A stretch of DNA of 64,000 bases from assembly GCA_000711775.1 (NCBI GenBank), contig ARYC01000301.1, positions 1 to 64,000 of the forward strand, given 5' to 3'. Every line of letters starts with the position of its first letter. Positions within the stretch are counted from its first letter, which is position 1. This DNA comes from Oxytricha trifallax (lineage: Eukaryota; Ciliophora; Spirotrichea; Sporadotrichida; Oxytrichidae). The translations under genes and the position numbers were made by a program. The notes below the pieces were generated by a model that was given only the letters and a program-made list of their open reading frames with translations, was not told the DNA's origin and made no database searches. Below are positions 56,008 through 64,000 of the stretch, piece by piece.

Positions 56008-58254
56008 TCAATGTTTACTTTCTTTTATAATTTTAACTAATGCATCATTATTCCAGTCACCTTCTACTATAGTACCATTAAGTTTTGTTAGCTCCCCTCT
56101 AATAAATATAAAATTATAAATTTGTTTTTCTTCCATTTTTCTTGCCATTTTCAAACTTTCCTATAAATACCCTACCATCAAAATACTTGTAAACTTGTCT
56201 GTTCTGACCGAGACCCCCTCCTCTCCCCCCCTCAGCCGAGACCCCCCTCTCCCCCTCAACCGAGACCCCTCCTCACTTTATAGTAATTTTTGATAAACTT
56301 ATTTTTTACTCAAAATAAATTTCTTGCCCTGCGGGCCGCTATTACCATTATAGATATAACTTGATATGTTTCAATAAGTTCGTCAACCTTTTTGAAAACA
56401 ATCTCCAATAGGGAAATAATTAAAATAACATTGCTTTTTACTTTTATTTAACTAAATAATAATAATTTTCCCAATAATTTTCCTTCTATTTATCTCTTTA
56501 TAAATACTTGTAATATTATTTTTCCTTTATTTTGAGTAAAAAATAAGTTTATCAAAAATTACTATAAAGTGAGGGGGTCTCGGTGTGAGGGGGGGGGGGT
56601 CTCGGCTGAGGGGGAGAGGGGGTAGGAGGGGGGGTCTCGGTCAGAACTCTTGTCATATTTAGATTATACTTAAACATAAATCTTTTGTAAACTCCTTGTC
56701 CGTGCATCTATTCCTTCATCCACAGTCCTTCATATTCACTACCATCTTTTAAAGTGTTGACCCCGTATCCATTTCTCTCTCCTTGTAGGAATGACCCAGT
56801 ATACCTTGATCCATCTTTGAAACAAGCAAACCCTTGGCCATGAGGAAGCCCCATATGCCACTCTCCCTCGTAGTAGTACCCATCTGGATCCTTCATAGTA
56901 CCAAATCCATGTTAACAATCGAATTTCCACTCACCCTCGTAAACTCTGCCATCGTAATAAGTCATCTTGCCCTTTCCTGATTTCTGATCGTCATACCAAA
57001 AGCCTTCGTATCGATCTTTTGCTGTCGTGATTTGTACACCTTGACCATGTCGCTTATCTTAATGCCAAGATCCTTCGTAAGAAGAGCCATCGCAGTAAAT
57101 TAACTCTCCTTGCCCATGTTTTATCAAATCTCCTGAGGTCCCTGGAACTGCTTACATCTCTCCATGATACTTGTTTTTGTTCTAATCCATAATTGCTATA
57201 ATAAAAGTTTATTAAGAAACAATTAAACTTACTTCTAATGTATGATTTAGATTGGAATTGCTAAGAAATTTAATTCAAGTCAAAAGTTTTATCTTGTGAA
57301 TTTATGGTAGACAGAATTTGATCACTGATTCTTGACTCTATTTCTTGTAAGACACTTGTCTTTGATAATTATGAACCAATTTTATCCATTAATTTAGAAT
57401 TTCTCTTAGCACTTAGTAAACTTAAGTTCCTATTTGTGCCAAAAGCCTATGTTGCTTAAGTGCTTTAAAAACCAATATTTGATAGGTTTGAGAGTAAATT
57501 AGAGCTCATCATATTTTTCTAAGGAGTTTATACACTTTTATCAATTGATGAGAAATTGAGAGAATCAAGATCAAATTTATTGATTTCAATTGGAAACTAC
57601 AATCTAATACTATTCTTAATAACTTGGCTTAACTCTCTCTAAGTAGCCAACTAATTTGATAGTAATTTAATCTTTACATTTTCTTTTAAATTTCTATCAT
57701 TCAAGAGCAAACCCAAGTTTAAATTACACTCACCAAGCTTCATATTTAGCTCTTTTTTCATGAAATGCAGATCTTATCCTTCAGAAGATTCAAGTTCACT
57801 TTTTACTATTTAGTCTTAATAATTCTAATGTAAACCCATTTATGCCTAATCAATTACATCCTGAAACTATCTTTTGATAAGCTTATACACGTGGTTCACT
57901 TCCTCCATTTATTGTTTGTAATTTTTTAGTTAGAGGCATTTCTTGAATTCTTTTATAACTTCTTGTTTTAATTTGCATATAGTTGAGACTGCACTTTCGA
58001 AATGTGCGTTAATCTAAGTTATTCCTGATTTTATTTGATGCTTTGAAGTCATTAAAATAAATATATACCATATAAATTTAGTGTATATTTTGAATTAATC
58101 AGCTATTTATATAAATTAATATATTGCAAGTCATGAATTTGCATTATTTCAATTTCTACTTAACTTCAATTGCAGTTTTCTATAGATCAGGTTCCTCTAA
58201 AAACAAAGAACTTATTTCTTCATCAGACTCTTAGTTTAATTAATTATTTTCCAT
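56008..58254 (-). CDS. Coiled-coil plus MORN-repeat protein
   Basis: Start ATG 58252-58254 (MENNQLNQESDEEISSLF). The N-terminal ~350 residues are helical and polar; an IES at 58053-58134 is removed to join QCKF to MTSKHQIKSGITQ. A GT-AG intron near 57195-57231 precedes MDQNKNKYHGEMQ. The C-terminal ~230 residues hold about eight MORN repeats (YEGSWHQDKRHGQG, YEGEWKFDCQHGFG, YYEGEWHMGLPHGQG, YEGLWMKEQMHGQG, FIGKFENGKKNGRG) and end TIVEGDWNNDALVK...KH, TGA 56008. IES 56195-56692 sits within the seventh repeat and a short AGA-pointer IES near 56102-56128 within the last. MORN proteins attach to membranes or build cytoskeletal structures; this is probably cortical or ciliary. Confidence 0.9.
56195..56692. 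other. 498-bp IES with pointer TTGTAAAC, containing a foldback element
   Basis: TTGTAAAC occurs at 56187-56194 and 56685-56692. Removing the intervening DNA with one pointer joins HGQGVYK to YFDGRVFIGKF and rebuilds a perfect MORN repeat. Most of the IES is occupied by the foldback element at 56202-56646. Confidence 0.9.
56202..56646. mobile_element. GC-rich foldback element inside the MORN gene IES
   Basis: A 445-bp element with inverted arms of about 120 bp. The termini are TTCTGACCGAGACCCC and its inverse. Each arm has three copies of CCGAGACCCC separated by C-rich (or G-rich) runs, then a shared AT-rich inner part (TATAGTAATTTTTGATAAAC and inverse). The GC-rich tips contrast with the surrounding AT-rich DNA and could form G-quadruplexes. 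CTTGTC lies close to both outer edges but no exact target duplication is certain. Structure is like the palindrome at 8510-9346 (tract plus subrepeats), although the sequences differ. Confidence 0.88.
58053..58134. other. IES with 7-bp pointer AAGTCAT in the MORN gene
   Basis: AAGTCAT at 58046-58052 and 58128-58134. Deleting 58053-58134 joins the N-terminal exon (IEVKQKLKQCKF) to MTSKHQIK in frame. Confidence 0.82.
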
Positions 58255-58587
58255 TTCTATTTTGATGTTGTTATTGTTTCATGGAAATAATAATGTCGAG
58301 CTATTGGATGTCACTGTAGAACTAATAAAATTTTAGGAGCTTAAGAATTCTTAGTTCTGGGATGGTAGTAATGGGAACCATATCGACATTTTAAAAAACA
58401 ATTCTTTTATTAAATAAATTTTATTCGTTAAATTTTAAATTTATATTTCAGTTTATAACTTGATATACTAAGCTACCAATATTTAATCATAATATTTGCA
58501 AAACAATCAATCTATTCTAATTAAGTTTAAAATATAATTTATAATTCAATTAAAAATATTAGATGTAATTGAATTTATATTAACCTT

Positions 58588-59554
58588 TCACACACTAGGA
58601 TATAATAATTGATTTTCAAATAATTTTTCACAAAGATTATAGTTCATATTGTTGTTCAACATGCACACTATCTATTTTTGTCTTGTTAAGCAAGTGTCCT
58701 CTTCAACCTGCGTCTTTACACTTTCTCCATTAAATTCACTTTACTCTTTTATATTTTCTATTTGTGTTAAGTGTATAGAATTTTAGCTGCTGTAATGAAT
58801 ACTTCTTGGACATTTTGCTTTTAAATTAAATTAATACATACAGACAAATTGGGAGATTTCACAATCAAAATAAAATATAATTCATATTAATTTTCGCCTG
58901 TCTTTGCAGAGGTCTCAATAAAAATGTCAATATCTTTATCATTTTTAAACTTCAAACCATCCTCATAGCTGACTTCTCTCTACGATATTTTATCTTTCTA
59001 ATTGCCAACTAATACTATGGCTGCATCAGGCTCACTCTGAGTTTTGATTTCATTATACCAATATTCCAAATTCTAGAAACTTTGCATACTAGCCACGCTA
59101 TAAGTCAAGAGAATTGCGTGTGCTCCTCTGTAAAATGTCTTAGTAATTGATTGAAAAGATTCCTGACCTGCTGTGTCCCAAATTTGCATTTTAAACAAAG
59201 TTTATTCCATTTTTATATAGAGAGAACCGAATTCTACACCTAGAGTCACCTCGTGATCGTCACGGAATTCATTACGTAAGAATCTTTGCATTATGCAGGA
59301 TTTTCCTACTCCTGAATTCCCTATCACAATAACCTTGAATGTATAGTCTTGTTGGATTAATTAAAATAATTTAGACTATTTTTATTGAGGATAGGCTGAG
59401 TTCCTCTAAGCTAGGAATTCTGAATAATTTCATATGGTAAATCATTCAAATTATTTATTCCACCATTTTTGACTTTGAAATCATCACTGTCTTGCTCATC
59501 TTAGTAAGAACTTAAATCACGAGAACCTTGCCTTTCTAATTTAGTTTTCATCAT
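58588..59554 (-). CDS. Rab-like small GTPase with N-terminal extension
   Basis: ATG at 59552-59554 ([18 protein letters not shown]) gives a polar extension of about 85 residues, with one unresolved frame change near 59420. The GTPase core reads [20 protein letters not shown] (P-loop), [13 protein letters not shown] (switch I region), [21 protein letters not shown] (switch II) and [10 protein letters not shown] (G5). G4 is GNQKD rather than the usual GNKxD. After an AT-rich interruption (about 58835-58895) [13 protein letters not shown] completes the last helix. The tail ([14 protein letters not shown]) has no clear C-terminal double Cys. Probably vesicle traffic; closest to the Rab family. 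Confidence 0.85.
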
Positions 59555-59754
59555 TTTTTACAATAGTGTTTAATTATTAATTTATTGTATTTTATTCAAT
59601 ATAATTAACCCGATCTTGCCCTGCATTTCCAACTTACTCTGCAGTTTAGAATATATAGCTTTTATTGATATTTTAGATTAATTCTTCGTGAATTTATAAA
59701 TATATTATATTTAAATTAAAATTCTCCATAATTTTATATTATATAATCTTCATC
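59555..59754. other. Divergent spacer between Rab-like gene and next gene
   Basis: AT-rich spacer. It should hold the promoter of the Rab-like gene and the missing start of the plus-strand gene. A less AT-rich patch (CCCGATCTTGCCCTGCATTTCC) at 59610-59631 stands out. Confidence 0.3.
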
Positions 59755-61378
59755 AATTTTGACTGAGTAAAGGAGCTAGCCAGTGTAAAGTCTATCAAAA
59801 CAGAGATAAACTTCTAAGCCAAGATTAGTAAATCCTTAAAACTCTAATGTTGTAACTTAATTATCAGCTTAAAAATCAATAAAACAACTTCCAAGATGGA
59901 ATAATTCTAGCAAATCTATTGATAAATTGTAGAAAAATGTCAATAGCAAGAGCAGTTAGAAATAGAAAAACTTAAATTCTTACTTATCTTAGAGTTCTGA
60001 GAAAATCAGTCAGGTGAAATAGGCGAGTAGTAAGGAGATGTAAGGATTGAAATTATAAAGCTAGAAAGATACCATAAGTAAAGAAGTTGTAACTGTTCCT
60101 TAAGTCAATGAAGGAGTTAAAATCAAAGATGTAAATATATATAATTAAAGTTATTAATATTTTAACAAGTTTCATGAGTTATTAGGGTTCATTATAAAAT
60201 TTTATGTATATACAAGACTTTACAAATCGAGAAATTCTTTAGTTCATGGTTCCCCAAGATCACCTACTCGAAGCAAAATACTAGATATTTACAAAACTTA
60301 ATAAGAACAAAATAGATAAGAATCTTTCTCTTCATAGTTCTCCCTTCCTTCATAAATTACCTAGCTTAACGAGAAATAGTCTATAATTAAATTCTCTAAT
60401 AATTTAGTTGAATTTTTATTCTTATGACTTCAATAACTGCCAAGTAATGACTTCTTTTCTGAAATCTAATGCTATGTGCCAAAGTCCATCCTCCGCAGGA
60501 TTAAAACGTAAAACTTCTTGCAGTCCCAGAAGCCCTACATATTCTAAAAACTCAGCAAGAAAATACATGGGAAAAGAAGAGAAGGAAAGATTAAGATTGG
60601 ACAACATGATCAAAGAAGCAAAGAAACGCATTGAAGATAAAATGAATCAAAAGTAAAACTCTTAAAATAATATAGTAGAATACAGGGATTTAAAAAGTGA
60701 CAAGAAAAGAGCAGTCTTAGGATCAATTGATAGAAATCGAAATAATAAGAGTCTTAGTAGAATATCTGAGAAGGATATCTCAGATTCATTAATGCTATAA
60801 TTATTTTTATTTTTATATTTAATATCAGCATGTATAGAGATGCAGACAGCAACGATTAGAGTAACTTAAATCTAGAAGATACCTTGAAAACTTTCATAAA
60901 ATCAGATTTACAAAACGATCAAGACACTAGTAGATCAAGCAATATGAATAACTTAGACCACCTTAAACTTCATGAATCCTCAGTAAATATAGAAATCATA
61001 ATCGACGACAGCTCTTCATAGTTTAACTCTGGTAGAACCAAATAAGGAGGCATTTAAAGTTTCATAAAACCTTATTTGTAGAAAAATTCAGTTCACTGTA
61101 AGAATTAATAAAGTGAATATACTATGAGCAATGAACTATAAACTCTTAACAATCATAACTCTTAAGTTCACTTGAGAATAGCTAGTTAAGGAGATTAACC
61201 TAAATTATAGTAGAATTAGGGCAGTAATACATGCGATCCAGATCTCTATATAAGTTCATAAAGTTTAAGGAAAGAATATGTTGAGAATACTTCATAAATA
61301 AATCATAGCTACAGTGCCTTGCAAATCCTTGAAGATTTGATAGAGCAGAGATTTAACACAGACAAGAAGGTAAAATGA
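59755..61378 (+). CDS. Ser/Gln/Asn-rich hypothetical protein, start not found
   Basis: Open from about 59755 (HQFLTEQRSQPVQSLSKQ) with no ATG in frame upstream. An intron from 60133 ends before RNSLVHGSPRSPTRSKIL. Further pieces are QSPSSAGLKRKTSCSPRSP, a basic helix (EEKERLRLDNMIKEAKKRIE), RAVLGSIDRNRNNKSLSR and, after an AT-rich block near 60800-60830, MYRDADSNDQSNLNLEDT. The frame ends at TGA 61376 unless the GT at 61370 starts another intron. Repeated Ser-Pro motifs suggest phosphorylation. No domain recognised. The exact joins in the middle are uncertain. Confidence 0.6.
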
Positions 61379-61672
61379 CTGAATTTAAATGAATTGCGCA
61401 AAGAGATTATTGAAATGTGAAATATTTATATAAGAACTTTAGTTTTTGATTAGGTTTTATCAATTAATAATTCTAATCAAATTTATATTCATTAGTTAAC
61501 TCTAAAATATAAGCATAAACACAGGCTTTATTTGATATTTAGCCATGCAAAGTATAGTTTGAATTTTTATATTGATTTGATTGGAAATTGAGAGAGGTCA
61601 TGCTAGATCACCTCAATATTACTACTAAATAAAATTAATACTATTTTATCTGCTCTTTGATAATATTTTGCT
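61379..61672. other. Intergenic region between convergent genes
   Basis: AT-rich, about 290 bp, between the Ser-rich gene (plus) and the next gene (minus). Nothing distinctive is visible. Confidence 0.35.
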
Positions 61673-62284
61673 TCATTTTTGATTGATAAGTTGAATACAC
61701 TTTCGTGAATCTTCAATTTTCACAGTTTTTCTCCCATTATTAGGACTCCTCTTATTTTTAGGGCTGCTATTTGTGATTTAAGATAGTTTTTGAACTTAGT
61801 GGCTTTAATGTTTATGTGTGGCAGCAGTTGATTGGTACTTCCTCATTACATATTATATGCCTCTGTTATAACTATTTGCCAACTCAGTCATAGGAGTGGG
61901 GCTACTTGACAGAAGACTTTACATTCCTTAATTCTAAGAATGAGGAGCGTGATGAGCCACAAAGTTAGGGTTATTGTTGCACAAAACATTTGGCATATTG
62001 GATTGATTGAGCAGCTATTCCTCAATGAATGTAAAGGATCGATTAGGATCCTTGGTAACTTGAGGGTTTGTTGAATTTTGTTAAGAATTGGACTGGTTAC
62101 TCTGAAAAGATATGTTTCTCTATAAGTCAGTTCCTTGATTTTAAACTTATAAAAATTTAGCTTGCCCTCCCTTCACCTTTTGCTGACCCTTTGTCTAAGT
62201 GGGCTGCCTCTATTTCTTATTGTTAACTGTGGCTGATTTAATTTCAAGGATATCGTCACATAGTAGCTTTAGGTTTTTGCTCAT
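61673..62284 (-). CDS. Asn/Gln/Ser-rich hypothetical protein, uninterrupted
   Basis: A single 203-residue frame from ATG 62282-62284 (MSKNLKLLCDDILEIKS) to TGA 61673, preceded by an in-frame TGA so the start is firm. It has a short helical N terminus, then a basic Gln-rich stretch (RQPTQTKGQQKVKGGQAK), Asn/Ser-rich sequence (SNQSNSQQNSTNPQV), MPNVLCNNNPNFVAHHAPH and a Lys-rich tail (NSSPKNKRSPNNGRKTVK). No intron or IES is required. The plus strand also looks semi-open if TGA were Trp, but that reading is a shadow. Function unknown. Confidence 0.7.
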
Positions 62285-62445
62285 TTATTTCAAGGCATTA
62301 GGATCTAAATATAATCATTTAGAGAGATTAAAATACATCAGAAATAGATAGGACATATATAATTATCATGAAATTCATCGAATAAATTGTAATATATAAA
62401 TGAATTGACTTTGTAATAAAAATAAAACTAAAGAATCATTAAGAA

Positions 62446-63700
62446 ATGTAAAGAAGAGCTCCAGTAGCAAATAATAACATAAGACAATCAAATTTTTAGA
62501 AATCAGCTGTGACAAACACTACTGCAAATAGATCTAAAAGTTAAGCACCAGTTTCCACAAAGAAACCAGCTGATTTAAGAGTTGGTGATGAATTGGTTCC
62601 CAAAGGTTTAAGAGTATAAGCTATAGGAAACATCTTTATTTTTTTTCCCTTTTATTTAAGCAATAAATCTTTTGAAATGCGAGAATTAATTATACCTCAA
62701 AATAATCTTATTCATTTATGAATATAGGCATTTTTCCATATACTAATTTATTTAAATTTTCATTAACATCAAGGCATGTCAAGATAAATGCTTGAAGCAT
62801 ATCTTAACAAACGCCGAGACTTTGTTTATGTCAAAGAAAATTCACGATCGTGGAGATTGGTTGTGCAGCCACAAAGAAAAGGACCAAACTTATGATCTCT
62901 ATTAAAAACCAGGAGTTAAAAATTTAGTCACTCAATAGAGAGATAAAATTTACATCTTTGTTATTGATCCCACAATAACTCCAGACTTTATAGAAAAACT
63001 TCAAAGATATTGTGGGGCTTTCTATACTGGCATGAAGATTGAGATAATGTTCCCAAAATCTTAAACATTCTTGGAGGATTAAGGGGTAGCTAATAGAGAA
63101 AATCCTTATTCTGGAGTGATTTAGTACAATGCAGCTTAAATCCTTAAGAAAACCTTACCGTAATAATTTCTTCTATATTTAATTAATTTTACTGTAGACT
63201 TGTACCAAAGGATGCCTACTGTATGTTGACAGTAACAATGCAAGATATCTATCCGTTCGATTCTTGGAATTATGTTTTTGGCTGGGCAAATTACACTTCC
63301 CGCACAGGAGTTTTCTCTTTCGGGAGGTATGACCCAAACTTCGAAGAAAATAATGGGTTAGCGTTAAGTGCTTAAGACCCAGAAAATGAGTTATTAGAAA
63401 ATGCTTGCTATGTTATGGTGCATGAAATAGGGCATATGTACGGATTAACTCACTGTACTTTTTATGAGTGCATCATGAATGGATTCAATAGTTATTAAGA
63501 ACAGAGGAGGTTCAAGAGATGTAAGTAGAAATACATTTCTTTATAATGGTTATGTAGATTTATGTCCAGTGTGCTTGAGAAAGTTACAGTCAAACATGCA
63601 ATTCAATGTGAAATAAAGATTTATTGATATGTAGAAGATATGTGAGGAGTATGGGTTTACTGAGATGGCTGAATACTACAAACAGACTTCAAAATATTGA
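62446..63700 (+). CDS. Archaemetzincin-type zinc metalloprotease (AMZ family)
   Basis: ATG at 62446 (MQRRAPVANNNIRQSN). After removal of the IES 62635-62770 (pointer AACATC) and introns 63160-63197 and 63521-63557 the protein is about 350 residues. The catalytic signature is complete: HEIGHMYGLTHCTFYECIM, i.e. HExxHxxGxxH followed by the CxxxxCxM zinc site of archaemetzincins, and a CPVC pair near the end (LCPVCLRKLQ). Upstream are LVPKDAYCMLTVTMQDIYP and GVFSFGRYDPNFEE, both family blocks. The protein ends FTEMAEYYKQTSKY, TGA 63698. AMZ proteases are aminopeptidase-like metzincins; the physiological substrate is unknown. No signal peptide, so probably cytosolic or nuclear. Confidence 0.93.
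62635..62770. other. IES with pointer AACATC in the AMZ gene
   Basis: AACATC at 62629-62634 and 62765-62770. Removal joins VQAIGNI to KACQDKCLKHIL in frame, bypassing a stretch with TGA in the open frame. Confidence 0.85.
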
Positions 63701-63898
63701 CCCAATTCAATTATGTATTTGTAAATTATAACGTAAATAATGTTAAAACAACTTAAATGGTTATAATTTAATTTCATTAATTTTTTTATTTTAAAAAATA
63801 GATAATGCTTTGTATCATGATATATTTATATGTGATTCATTTTTTATAAAAATGTATTTATATTTCAGAATTCCGATTTATAATAAAATATATCTAAA

Positions 63899-64000
63899 AT
63901 GAAAAAGACTTAAACATTAGGATTAAACCAGAAATAAACAGCAAGTCATTATTAAATTAACTCACTAAGATCTCCAACAAACAGTACTACCCAATCATTA
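63899..64000 (+). CDS. Start of a gene cut by the window edge
   Basis: ATG at 63899 opens MKKTQTLGLNQKQTASHYQ and stays open to the end, with several TAA Gln codons and Ser/Thr-rich sequence (SLRSPTNSTTQSL). Composition matches other genes in the window. Only 34 codons are visible. Confidence 0.45.

Noticed and set aside
58099-58389. Separate small gene upstream of the MORN gene
   Set aside because: The AAGTCAT pointer pair joins it in frame to the MORN gene; its 3' part is the N-terminal segment and the apparent start at 58389 is upstream of a TGA in the leader.
61700-62280. Plus-strand frame open only if TGA is Trp and TAA/TAG are Gln
   Set aside because: The minus strand has an uninterrupted 203-codon frame with ATG, a firm upstream stop and typical composition.
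1-64000. tRNA, rRNA, CRISPR arrays, bacterial operons
   Set aside because: No cloverleaf, rRNA core or spaced repeat array was seen, and gene structure is clearly eukaryotic and ciliate.

Overview
The window looks like germline (micronuclear) DNA of a spirotrich ciliate close to Oxytricha or Stylonychia. The evidence: DNA is very AT-rich; every convincing gene reads with TAA and TAG as glutamine and TGA as the only stop; introns are short (about 35-75 nt, GT-AG); many genes are split by short AT-rich segments flanked by 3-8 bp direct repeats (IESs with pointers) whose removal restores the frame; and a complete 4.1-kb transposon carries telomere-like C4A4 termini, the hallmark of the telomere-bearing elements (TBE) of Oxytricha. 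I cannot name the species from sequence alone.

Region 1 (1-21.2 kb) is gene-poor germline DNA made mostly of mobile elements. It holds the decayed right end of a TBE (1-1135), two diverged copies of a ~6.1-kb repeat (about 1136-7290 and 12930-19125), two TA-flanked foldback elements (7519-7925, 11189-11605) and an 837-bp near-perfect palindrome (8510-9346). The 6.1-kb repeat carries degenerate telomere-like inverted ends, a dead DDE transposase and short reading frames whose differences between copies are mostly synonymous under the ciliate code. A broken host-like gene lies at 19.7-20.5 kb.

Region 2 (21.3-36.8 kb) is dense with macronuclear-destined genes: a tail-anchored coiled-coil protein, a small secreted protein, the nucleolar GTPase NOG1, an ankyrin protein with an acylation-type N terminus, a gene interrupted by the complete TBE (27405-31519), a casein-kinase-1-like kinase with a long Gln-rich tail, and a hypothetical gene with three clean introns. 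The TBE has ~84-bp terminal repeats and an AAT target duplication. It carries a 42-kDa DDE transposase (broken here), a 22-kDa gene with an intron (one frameshift) and an intact 57-kDa zinc-finger/kinase-like gene. Deleting the TBE plus one AAT joins the two halves of the host gene in frame.

Region 3 (37-64 kb) continues the dense gene array on both strands: coiled-coil proteins, a cyclic-nucleotide-binding protein, an amino-acid transporter of the AAAP type, a TTC29-like TPR protein, a MORN-repeat protein with an IES that itself contains a GC-rich foldback element, a Rab-like GTPase, several Ser/Gln-rich proteins of unknown function, and an archaemetzincin-type metalloprotease. A new gene begins at the right edge. 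Several products (TPR, MORN, cyclic-nucleotide-binding) are of types common in cilia or signalling. The genes do not form operons; in this group each normally becomes its own small macronuclear chromosome after IES and transposon removal.

Caution: with TGA as the only stop, AT-rich DNA is open by chance for long stretches, so frames were accepted only with family motifs, clean splice or pointer joins, biased composition, or synonymous conservation between copies.
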